Shown: positions 1-5,348 of the stretch, piece by piece | Layout of the letters: every line of letters begins with the position of its first letter | Numbering within the stretch: the stretch's first letter is position 1 | Origin: an uncultured Candidatus Saccharibacteria bacterium | GTDB taxonomy: Bacteria > Patescibacteriota > Saccharimonadia > Saccharimonadales > Saccharimonadaceae | Reading direction: 5' to 3' | Assembly: GCA_948511255.1 (NCBI GenBank) | Contig: CAOQNC010000004.1 | Coordinates: 1-17,371, forward strand | Length of the DNA stretch: 17,371 bases | Position numbers and translations under genes: made by a program | Notes under the pieces: generated by a model | Told to the model about the DNA's origin: nothing | Database searches by the model: none | What the model saw: only the letters and a program-made list of their open reading frames with translations

Positions 1-249
1 GAATATATCGACGGAGTTCTCGCGGCAGTCGCGGCGGTGCGTTCAGAAAGTTATTACGTGAAGATGGCGCAGGCGTGGCTGGTGGCGGAGGTTTTTATTA
101 AGTTTCGCGAGGCAGGGCTGGAGTTCCTGCAGGGCGATAACATGTTGCCGTGGACACAAAATAAGGCAATTCAGAAGATCCGCGAATCGTATAGAGTCTC
201 GGACGCGGATAAAGAACTAATAAAGAGTCTCAAAAAAGTTCGTATATAG
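1..249 (+). CDS. DNA alkylation repair protein (AlkD-like), C-terminal fragment
   Basis: The frame is open from the first base of the window, so this is the 3' end of a gene whose start lies to the left. The visible 82 residues match the C-terminus of the AlkD HEAT-like-repeat DNA glycosylase family: the segment YYVKMAQAWLVAEVFIKF, then LPWTQNKAIQKIRESYRV, then a short Lys-rich end. In the family these helices line the DNA-binding groove, and the protein excises alkylated bases such as 3-methyladenine. An internal GTG at 37 is only the first possible start inside the window and is not the true one, because residues upstream of it continue in frame. The stop (247-249) lies inside the 3' end of the convergent gene 217-528, a 33-bp tail-to-tail overlap. 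The catalytic region is outside the window, so activity cannot be judged. Confidence 0.85.
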   Translation, partial: EYIDGVLAAVAAVRSESYYVKMAQAWLVAEVFIKFREAGLEFLQGDNMLPWTQNKAIQKIRESYRVSDADKELIKSLKKVRI

Positions 250-528
250 ATGAGGTTGAGATCTCAGGTTCGTTAGAATCAAAGACTTTTCGCTAGCAGT
301 CGCCTCGTCGAGATTGATTTGCTCAGAGATGATTTCGGCCTCGGATACAGCGACGGCAGTATCGTCATGATGGTTGCTTAAAGCCATGAAGACGGCTGGG
401 AGAATTAAGCATTCGGCAACGTGGTAAAGAAGATGTAGAACCATAAAAGTAACGCCAAGTGCGCCGAGGCGCTTACCCTTCGACAAGTCGCGATGTTTCT
501 TAAAACCGCAATGACAGTGATGCTTCAT
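217..528 (-). CDS. Small His/Cys-rich single-span membrane protein, unknown function
   Basis: A 103-residue protein I cannot assign to a family. The N-terminus is dense in possible metal ligands (H3, H4, C5, H6, C7, H12), followed by a basic stretch and one hydrophobic segment at about residues 22-50. That segment carries H32, H36, E39 and C40, and it is followed by HHDD at 53-56 and an acidic, polar C-terminal half. I infer a single-span membrane protein that may bind a metal such as copper or zinc; nothing proves this. There is no Shine-Dalgarno. Instead an extended -10 box ends 6 nt before the ATG, so the mRNA should be leaderless, which supports both the gene being real and this start. 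It converges on the AlkD gene and overlaps its last 33 bp. Confidence 0.7.
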   Translation of the reverse strand: MKHHCHCGFKKHRDLSKGKRLGALGVTFMVLHLLYHVAECLILPAVFMALSNHHDDTAVAVSEAEIISEQINLDEATASEKSLILTNLRSQPHLYTNFFETLY

Positions 529-534
529 AGGGGT

Positions 535-543
535 ATTATAGCA
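535..543 (-). promoter_or_regulatory. Extended -10 promoter, leaderless start for gene 217-528
   Basis: On the minus strand TGCTATAAT reads from 543 to 535, a TGn extended -10 with a perfect TATAAT. Exactly 6 nt separate it from the ATG at 528, so transcription should begin at or next to the start codon. No good -35 hexamer is seen at the usual distance, which is normal for extended -10 promoters. Confidence 0.7.
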
Positions 544-630
544 TGGATTTAGGCGGTTTGGCGGTTTTGGCGGGCGAAAAGGTCTTGAACTCGCGAGTTT
601 TTGATGCTAGAATGGAATTGTTAGAATTGT

Positions 631-732
631 TTAATTACTCTTGTCTTTGACGAGAGTAATTTTCATTTGTAGACCGTGAACTGACACGGAGATACGAACT
701 TTCATACGTTTAGTTTCGAAGCGTATTACCAT
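631..732 (-). CDS. Small ORF, 33 residues, with a perfect Shine-Dalgarno
   Basis: ATG at 732 is preceded by AAAGGAGG 8 nt upstream, as good a ribosome binding site as any in the window. The peptide begins MVIRFETKRMKVRISVSVHG and ends KITLVKDKSN; it is strongly basic and resembles a short beta-hairpin pattern, with two similar halves each starting MK. No family is recognised. The last ten codons form a hairpin (ATTACTCT pairing with AGAGTAAT, plus three inner pairs), and the stop codon follows directly. Up to three -10 boxes lie upstream. It could be a real small protein, a leader peptide, or the start of a decayed gene; the ribosome binding site argues for translation. Confidence 0.5.
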   Translation of the reverse strand: MVIRFETKRMKVRISVSVHGLQMKITLVKDKSN

Positions 733-805
733 AACTCTATCCTCCTTTCTATACCCTTTCAAATTGCTTAATCCATAGATTACTTTCCGCCCGTGGATTT
801 AGCGT

Positions 806-900
806 AGTATACTTTGGGAAGTTTTACCAAGCATAAGCACGAAGATTATAGGGGGATTTTGGGCCGGGGGTTCTTTGAATGAAAATTGAGCATTATATCA
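806..900 (-). promoter_or_regulatory. Cluster of three -10 elements upstream of the 33-aa ORF
   Basis: On the minus strand there is TGATATAAT (900-892, an extended -10), TATAAT (850-845) and TATACT (811-806), all pointing at the small ORF starting at 732. None has a convincing -35. The leader would be about 65 to 155 nt long. The segment between 733 and 939 has no other gene that I can support. Confidence 0.4.
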
Positions 901-939
901 TATTTTGGTTTTTAGATACAAGCATAACCGTTTATAAAA

Positions 940-969
940 CTTAGCAGAAGTTATAATGCTTCTGCTAGG
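940..969 (-). terminator. Bidirectional rho-independent terminator
   Basis: CTTAGCAGAAG (940-950) pairs with CTTCTGCTAGG (959-969) over 11 bp (one G-T) around an 8-nt loop. T-runs flank both sides: TTTTATT follows on the plus strand and TTTTATAAA on the minus strand. On the minus strand it is the first good terminator downstream of the surface-protein gene and also isolates the promoter of the 33-aa ORF. Confidence 0.75.
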
Positions 970-1054
970 TTTTATTACGGTAGTGATTAGTGTTTTTCTG
1001 TCTATGGTTAGATTTTACCGCTTTTTGTCGTGAGGATAAATTACGTTGATTAGT

Positions 1055-1230
1055 TCTCCGTCCCAGCCGCCGCCCCGCCAAATAAGTTATTTAAGTCTGT
1101 TGGGTAGACTTTGAGATTTAATATCGCGATATCTATATGTTTATTGTAAAAAAGGAATAAGTATGTGCTATATCGACGTATATATTATATATGTGTACTT
1201 ATTTGGCGGTTGCGGAGGCTGGGGCGGAGA
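1055..1230. repeat. 176-bp unit with 33-bp inverted repeats
   Basis: Left arm 1055-1087 and right arm 1197-1230 are inverted copies matching at 30 of 33 positions plus a one-base indel. The arms are GC-rich (containing CCCAGCC and CCGCCAAATAAGT), while the 109-bp core is AT-rich and holds a small hairpin (AAGTCT/AGACTT, 1093-1111) and a perfect 12-bp palindrome ATATCGCGATAT (1121-1132). The right arm lies 27 bp beyond the stop of the surface-protein gene. No ORF lies inside and no clear target duplication is visible at the edges. It could be a non-autonomous (MITE-like) element, a recombination site pair, or a very long hairpin in the 3' UTR. Confidence 0.65.
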
Positions 1231-1256
1231 GAAGTATAGGGCAGCGCGGCTGGAGT

Positions 1257-2792
1257 TTAGCGGGCGATACAGCGAACGGAGTAGCCGTTGTATTTAGAGC
1301 TCGCATCGCTGACAGTAATGAAGGTTCCTGAAACGACAAAACGATACGCCTTACTGTCAGAGCTAACAGTTGACGACCAGTAACGACCGTAGTTTCCTGC
1401 GTCCTTAAAGAGGCCGTTGCTCGTAGATTGATCAACGCCTCCGCCGCGTACGAAGAAATATGGTGGGCTGGTGAGAATTGTCGCACTCGTTCCAATGCTA
1501 CCCGCGCTTAATAGATAACTAAAGCTGCCCGAATTTGAATTATTATTAGTTGGGAGTTTCCAGCCTTTCGGGCAGATACTGCCAGACGTATTACCGCTAG
1601 CTAAGATGCCACCTGTTCCTGCGGTCGCTGCGTTCCATTGATACTGATCTCCAATCAGATAGTGGGCGTCGTATTCCGTATCGGTATAAGTTTTATTACC
1701 ATTTTTCGTATAGAAATCTGGATCAGACGAAGCTTGGCGCGAACCAACCGCAACGAATTGTGACGGGCAGGCCGCAACGTTAGCTTTGTTATTACCACAC
1801 CCAGAGTATCCAGTCGGGTTAATAATAACATACATGCCCTGGTCCCAGGAGCGCGTTCCGGTGATTGACGAACTGACGGTGCTAGTGGAAATTGAAGTTT
1901 CGTAACGAACGGGAGGATAGGTTGAACTACTATTCCAGACGCTGCTAATATCTGAGGTCGCCGCAGTTAGTCCGGCAGTAGTCAAGTTTAAATCAAGGTT
2001 TTGTGTCATCCAGCAGTTATTATCCTTGAGCTTAGTAACCCAGTAGTATTTGCCGTCACGGACATCTCTGAGCTGTTTGGTTTCTCCAATTTCGCTGGCG
2101 GAGCAGATGGCGGTCGTCATTTCTTGCATGTCGGAAATGGAGCTGAGACCGGTTATTTCTAGCGGGCTAGAGATAACGGAGAGCGTGACTTGGTTTTCGT
2201 AGGTGTCGGCGGGTTTGTCGGGACCGATGTTGGCGGCGAAGCTGAGCTGGAAGGTTTTGCTGTCGGATTTGATGTTGGTGGAGGAGTTGGAACCGATTGT
2301 AATACCGCGAGTATTAGCTGGCATGGCGCTTAGCGTAGGATTGGCTGGAGCGGTTGTGGTTTCTGTAGCGTTATAACCCCAAGTGTTGACGGGGAGGTTA
2401 TCATAAGCCGTAGCAGAAGAGAGTGAGGGGATGGTTTGGCTAGTGGTTTTGCCGGTGAGAGCGGAGCTAGTGCTGCCAAGATAGACTATATAGCCGCCAG
2501 AGTTCTCGACGCCAACGGTGGCTTTGATAGAAATAAGGGCAGAGGCACCGCTAGCGGAAGTCGGAGTAAGTGAAGTGGAGCCGGAAGTCGGAGAGAAGGA
2601 AATGTTGACGGTGGAGGGGGTAGTGGTGGAGGAAGTACTATCATCAGGAGCACTATCGAAGGCATGAGCGGAAGGGGCAGATGGGCTAAATAGTGAGAAG
2701 GTCAGAAGAAGCAACATTAAGCAGCTTATTTTACCAGAAGAATTGAGACTTATTCTGGAAGTCTTAGGTTTTATATCTTGGCGTTTTAGCAT
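1257..2792 (-). CDS. Secreted surface protein with C-terminal FISUMP domain
   Basis: This 511-residue exported protein has a basic N-terminus, a hydrophobic core at about 23-36 and a likely signal-peptidase site after AHA (residue 44). Residues 45-65 are a Ser/Thr-rich linker, about 65-215 look like a beta-sandwich ectodomain, and about 222-511 match the FISUMP (Fibrobacter succinogenes major paralogous) domain: KYYWVTKLKDNNCWMTQNLD, later CPKGWKLPT, YWSST, and the terminal SVRCIAR. The protein carries several Cys that could form disulfides outside the cell. FISUMP proteins are often multi-copy in Saccharibacteria; a role in contact with the host bacterium is plausible but inferred. The ATG at 2792 is preferred over the GTG just before it because GGAGGG (2803-2798) is 5 nt from that ATG and only 2 nt from the GTG. 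The 226-nt leader is unusually structured. No sortase motif or C-terminal anchor is seen. Confidence 0.88.
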   Translation of the reverse strand: MLKRQDIKPKTSRISLNSSGKISCLMLLLLTFSLFSPSAPSAHAFDSAPDDSTSSTTTPSTVNISFSPTSGSTSLTPTSASGASALISIKATVGVENSGGYIVYLGSTSSALTGKTTSQTIPSLSSATAYDNLPVNTWGYNATETTTAPANPTLSAMPANTRGITIGSNSSTNIKSDSKTFQLSFAANIGPDKPADTYENQVTLSVISSPLEITGLSSISDMQEMTTAICSASEIGETKQLRDVRDGKYYWVTKLKDNNCWMTQNLDLNLTTAGLTAATSDISSVWNSSSTYPPVRYETSISTSTVSSSITGTRSWDQGMYVIINPTGYSGCGNNKANVAACPSQFVAVGSRQASSDPDFYTKNGNKTYTDTEYDAHYLIGDQYQWNAATAGTGGILASGNTSGSICPKGWKLPTNNNSNSGSFSYLLSAGSIGTSATILTSPPYFFVRGGGVDQSTSNGLFKDAGNYGRYWSSTVSSDSKAYRFVVSGTFITVSDASSKYNGYSVRCIAR

Positions 2793-3018
2793 CACGGCCC
2801 TCCTTTATAGTTTGTACACTCGGAGTGGTGCCGCGAATTGTTGAATAAAAAATCGACACCACAGCGGGTGTACGAAACCTTTACCAGTAAAGAGAACCTA
2901 GCAAGTATCGCCAAGTATCATCTAAATCGGCTGCTGTGGTGCCGGTTTTTCTGATAATACCATGACAAATAAATACCTGCCATAGATATCTCTTTACTGT
3001 CTGATAAATGTTTCGTAC
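2793..3018 (-). promoter_or_regulatory. Structured 5' leader, candidate riboswitch-like RNA
   Basis: The predicted transcript starts with GUACGAAAC at 3018, exactly at one arm of a 24-bp helix P1 (3018-2990 with 2894-2870; one mismatch and one 4-nt bulge). P1 encloses three hairpins: 2983-2978/2967-2962, 2958-2953/2922-2917 (with an inner CGGC/GCCG stem), and 2915-2910/2902-2897. The loop of the middle one lies in segment A (CGGCACCACAGC, 2944-2933), fully complementary to A' (GCUGUGGUGUCG, 2865-2854) just after P1, which is followed by U6 (2852-2847). A' can instead pair with B (CGGCACCAC, 2833-2825). Free B and the adjacent CUCC could pair with GCCG and GGAG at the ribosome binding site. 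G-U pairs in P1, A-A' and A'-B work only on the transcribed strand. It matches no riboswitch class I know. Confidence 0.6.
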
Positions 3019-3024
3019 ATTTTT

Positions 3025-3033
3025 ATTGTAGCA
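3025..3033 (-). promoter_or_regulatory. Extended -10 promoter of the surface-protein gene
   Basis: TGCTACAAT reads 3033 to 3025 on the minus strand. With the same 6-nt spacing seen at the leaderless genes, the start point is 3018, the first base of helix P1 of the leader. No clear -35 is present. Confidence 0.6.
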
Positions 3034-3103
3034 TAGAAATTAAACTTGTGCGGAAAAATGCTGGAAAATATTTTTGAGTCGGGAGAACGAGGATTGCGCC
3101 TAG

Positions 3104-3136
3104 AAAAATATAGCCTCTAGATGAGACTATATTTTT
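3104..3136 (-). terminator. Rho-independent terminator after gene 3201-3683
   Basis: A 14-bp stem (3104-3117 with 3123-3136, one G-T pair) with a 5-nt loop, whose arms begin and end in A/T runs, so U-tracts arise on both strands. It lies about 65 nt after the stop of the 160-aa gene and separates it from the promoter of the surface-protein gene. Nearby, GGATTGCGC occurs twice (3091 and 3144) with no obvious role. Confidence 0.7.
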
Positions 3137-3200
3137 TGTCAGGCGGATTGCGCACGCAATAGATAAAATCGTGCGTGAAAGATTTGCGTAAATCGTGAGC

Positions 3201-3683
3201 TTAATTCGCGGAGAAAATCCAGTAGATGAAAGCGCCAATGAAAGCGGCAGCACAGACGGATCCGACCCAGAGGAAGACACCGCCAAAGCCGGACAGCCAA
3301 CGGCGGAATTTGTGGCGGTCGTATTCGTGAATAGCGGCGCTTAGCTCGGCGGCAGTTTCAGCGTCGGTCTTCAGCGCACGACGGAAGACGCGAGTGACGG
3401 AGTCGATAGCGATGACTTGAGTATCCATACAGTTCGCGAAGGTGCGCGCGAAACGTTCGTTGGATTTAAGACGTTTCTCAAGGCGAGAGAGGCGTTGCTC
3501 AAGATCGGCGATCTTCGCATCCTTCTTCAATAGCGTTTTACTCAGGGCGACGACTTCTTCGTCGGACATCTTCGAGCTATCTTCGGCGCGCTGTGAGCGG
3601 CTATAGTGAATCTCGTCCATGTCGGCGAATTTGGTTTCTGAAACTTGTGCGCCCTCGGCGGCGGCGCTATCTTTTTTACTCAT
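3201..3683 (-). CDS. Coiled-coil protein with C-terminal membrane anchor, unknown function
   Basis: A 160-residue protein with no family I recognise. Residues 1-40 are polar and probably disordered. Residues about 41-80 carry heptad-like Leu spacing with many Lys, Glu and Arg (LLKKDAKIADLEQRLSRLEK), so a coiled coil is likely. Residues about 85-128 are helical and charged, and about 131-158 form one hydrophobic segment (FLWVGSVCAAAFIGAFIYWI) ending at the C-terminus. The topology is that of a tail-anchored protein with most of its mass in the cytoplasm, which could link or oligomerise at the membrane. ATG at 3683 has GGAGG about 8 nt upstream. It is transcribed alone, with its own promoter (3765-3773) and terminator (3104-3136). 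Confidence 0.75.
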   Translation of the reverse strand: MSKKDSAAAEGAQVSETKFADMDEIHYSRSQRAEDSSKMSDEEVVALSKTLLKKDAKIADLEQRLSRLEKRLKSNERFARTFANCMDTQVIAIDSVTRVFRRALKTDAETAAELSAAIHEYDRHKFRRWLSGFGGVFLWVGSVCAAAFIGAFIYWIFSAN

Positions 3684-3764
3684 TTTTGGGCCTCCACTTC
3701 CCTATTGTCCGCTTTGCCCAAGAGCGTTATATTTCCCTTTTTATTCCCACTCGTGCTTTTCTTT

Positions 3765-3773
3765 AGTATAGCA
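3765..3773 (-). promoter_or_regulatory. Extended -10 promoter for gene 3201-3683
   Basis: TGCTATACT reads 3773 to 3765 on the minus strand. The start point would be near 3758, giving a leader of about 75 nt that contains the GGAGG ribosome binding site. The TGC-TAnAnT form is shared with the promoters at 535-543, 3025-3033 and 14206-14214. Confidence 0.5.
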
Positions 3774-3801
3774 TAAGTTAGTTAGGAGCAGTGCGGAAAA
3801 G

Positions 3802-3819
3802 GTTGTAGTTTTTACAACG
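3802..3819. repeat. 18-nt hairpin-forming repeat at the HIT gene stop, possible weak terminator
   Basis: GTTGTAGTTTTTACAACG occurs here and again, identically, at 8788-8805 inside the cysteine desulfurase gene. It forms a 6-bp stem (GTTGTA/TACAAC) with a 5-nt loop. Here it spans the stop codon of the HIT gene and is followed on the minus strand by CTTTTCC, so it may act as a weak terminator. In the desulfurase it is ordinary coding sequence. Confidence 0.4.
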
Positions 3820-4333
3820 AGAGTGAATTGGCTAGTTTTTCTCGAATACAAGCAGCGACGTCAAGCACTTCTTGCTTGTCATTGACCGTGGCATGAGTTT
3901 TTGCATAGGCTGCGACTTCGCGCAAAGTCGAAATGCCAGCCCCAAACTTTTCGATCATCCAGGATTGTACTGGGAAAATCCAGATATGGAAATGCGCGGA
4001 ACGCTCTTCTTGGACTAAGGTTATTTCTTTGGTAATGCCAAGTTGCTTCAATGCGGTTTCGGCACAAGCTAGAACGTCGCCAATTTCATGCCGTTCGTCT
4101 AGGGTTAATTCAGCAAAAGAGTTGACATGACGCCTTGCGTTTAAAACTAGGAAGCCTGGGATAGGTATTTCCGGATCAGGGGCGAGAAAACAAAACTTTC
4201 CACGATAGACTGGGCCGCCAGGAACGGCAATCTCTTCATTGACAATGGCGCAGCCCATACAATCAAAACTCAGTTCGTTGCCAAGAAAATCTTTAGTTTT
4301 ATGGATATTGTGCGCAAAAATCGTTTCGTCCAT
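3812..4333 (-). CDS. HIT-superfamily protein with altered histidine triad
   Basis: A 173-residue protein of the histidine-triad fold, whose members are nucleotide hydrolases and transferases acting on phosphoanhydride or AMP/GMP-linked substrates. A CxxC pair (C25, C28 in FDCMGCAI) resembles the zinc-binding start of many HIT proteins. NARRHV near residue 66-70 and the motif SAHFHIWIF (H114, H116, W118) match the HIT core. The triad His-x-His-x-His is here His-x-His-x-Trp: the middle His, the nucleophile in the family, is kept and the third is lost. The start is taken at ATG 4333 because HIT similarity begins just after it and the frame upstream overlaps the DUF362 gene with no similarity. 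It follows that gene by 4 nt without its own clear ribosome binding site, so translation is probably coupled. Substrate unknown. Confidence 0.75.
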   Translation of the reverse strand: MDETIFAHNIHKTKDFLGNELSFDCMGCAIVNEEIAVPGGPVYRGKFCFLAPDPEIPIPGFLVLNARRHVNSFAELTLDERHEIGDVLACAETALKQLGITKEITLVQEERSAHFHIWIFPVQSWMIEKFGAGISTLREVAAYAKTHATVNDKQEVLDVAACIREKLANSLSL

Positions 4334-4337
4334 ATGT

Positions 4338-5285
4338 TTAGTCCAAGTTAATAAGCTCGTAGTCACGGGAGCCGAGGCCGAGAGCGGCAGCGGTTTCGAT
4401 GATGTGGCGACCGTTTTGCTGCTCGACGCGCTCCACGAAGTGGTCACGGCCGGGGTCGGTGGAATTATAAACCATATCAATACAGGCTTGGTCGAGGGCG
4501 ACCGGGTCGAGCGAGGCGGCGATGCCGATATCGTTCATACAAGGGGCTTCCGGTTCGGCGACGCAATCGCAATCAACAGAAAGATTGTTGATGACGTTAA
4601 TGTAGAGAATTGGCTTCTGCTCGGCGGCGTAATAGTCGGCGACTGCCTTGGCGGCTTCGGCCATGCTTTCAAGAAAGTCGTCCTGCGGCGGAAGTAGCTC
4701 GACGGCCTCAGGCCTCATCTCGGCGCCGTCTTCCGGCTCATCGAAACAATGTAAGAATTTCTCGAGATCGCGGGATTTGCCAGCGGTATGGATGTAAACT
4801 TTGCCGACCGAAGAGGCGATGCCGATAGATTGATTCTTCAGTGCACCGCCGAAACCGCCCATCGGATGACCTTTGAAGTGGGCAAGATTAATCATCGCGT
4901 CATAGCCCGCGAAGTTTTTGCCAATGATGTCGACCGCGAGATGCTTACCGCCCTCGACGGGGATTTCGATTTCGCCGTCAGCATCCATAATGTCGACGTC
5001 AGCAATTTTCGTGAAGCCGTGATCCTCGATAGTTTGGCGATGAGCGGCGGTTTCCTGGCGGGCGCCTTGATAGGCGGTGTTACATTCGACGATCGTGCCG
5101 TTGACTTTTTCGACTATGTCTTTGATAAGTTCAGGCTTCAGATAATTCGTGTTGCCAGCCTCGCCGGTCGAAATTTTTACGGCGACTTTCTTGCCATCAA
5201 GCGGAACATTAAGTTGCTCATAAATCTTAACCAATGACGCGGTCGTGATTTCTTTTGTGAAATAAACTTTTGATTTTTCGTTCAT
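4338..5285 (-). CDS. DUF362 domain protein
   Basis: A 315-residue member of the DUF362 family (COG2768, annotated as an uncharacterised Fe-S protein). Typical features are VAVKISTGEAGNTNYLKPEL near the start, INLAHFKGHPMGGFGGALKN in the middle, then SIGIASSVGK, and a late block with DCDC, a Pro-Cys and DIGIAASLDPVALDQACIDM. Many relatives carry an inserted 8Fe or 4Fe ferredoxin domain; here no CxxCxxCxxxC is present, so only the three clustered Cys could bind metal. The biochemical role of the family is unknown. ATG 5285 is chosen over upstream in-frame starts because GCGAGGA lies 3 nt before it, the -10 box is at 5307-5312, and the upstream extension has no family character and would run through the divergent dut promoter. 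It is co-transcribed with the HIT gene. Confidence 0.85.
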   Translation of the reverse strand: MNEKSKVYFTKEITTASLVKIYEQLNVPLDGKKVAVKISTGEAGNTNYLKPELIKDIVEKVNGTIVECNTAYQGARQETAAHRQTIEDHGFTKIADVDIMDADGEIEIPVEGGKHLAVDIIGKNFAGYDAMINLAHFKGHPMGGFGGALKNQSIGIASSVGKVYIHTAGKSRDLEKFLHCFDEPEDGAEMRPEAVELLPPQDDFLESMAEAAKAVADYYAAEQKPILYINVINNLSVDCDCVAEPEAPCMNDIGIAASLDPVALDQACIDMVYNSTDPGRDHFVERVEQQNGRHIIETAAALGLGSRDYELINLD

Positions 5286-5306
5286 AAATCCTCGCTTTCT
5301 ATATAT

Positions 5307-5312
5307 ATTATA
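5307..5312 (-). promoter_or_regulatory. -10 box of the DUF362-HIT operon
   Basis: TATAAT reads 5312 to 5307 on the minus strand inside an AT-rich run, giving a leader of about 15 nt with GAGGA before the ATG at 5285. The -35 is poor. The 63-bp intergenic region also carries the divergent dut promoter, so the two may interfere. Confidence 0.45.
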
Positions 5313-5333
5313 TACGAAGTTTTCTGCGAAGTA

Positions 5334-5342
5334 TGATAAAAT
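5334..5342 (+). promoter_or_regulatory. Extended -10 promoter, leaderless start for dut
   Basis: TGATAAAAT at 5334-5342 is an extended -10 ending 6 nt before the ATG at 5349. There is no Shine-Dalgarno in front of dut, so a leaderless mRNA is the simplest reading. Confidence 0.6.
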
Positions 5343-5348
5343 GGCTTT

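Larger units (their letters stand above)
733..1256. other. Gene-poor stretch between the 33-aa ORF and the surface-protein gene
   Basis: No protein gene is supported in these 524 bp. It holds, left to right, the -10 cluster (806-900), the bidirectional terminator (940-969), an A/T-rich filler, and the inverted-repeat unit (1055-1230). Tracts GGGGG at about 850 and 877 stand out in an AT-rich setting but form no clear structure. Confidence 0.6.

Noticed and set aside
588..602. AACTCGCGAGTT followed by Ts on the plus strand as a terminator
   Set aside because: The palindrome leaves almost no loop and no plus-strand transcript is expected here.
1170..1195. TA-rich motif with TATATTATAT, also seen near 5303, 7513 and 16550
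   Set aside because: Copies at 5303 and 7513 are explained by -10 boxes and the one at 16550 is coding sequence of the ATPase; no common role is needed.
1199..1495. Minus-strand frame of 98 codons at the end of the surface-protein gene
   Set aside because: Overlaps the conserved end of the FISUMP domain in another frame, with no own start signal.
2818..2835. Plus-strand sequence GGAGTGGTGCCGCG resembling the T-box antiterminator signature
   Set aside because: No plus-strand gene lies downstream for 2.5 kb, the stem I region would lie inside the surface-protein coding sequence, and one conserved position differs. It is the complement of segment B of the minus-strand leader.
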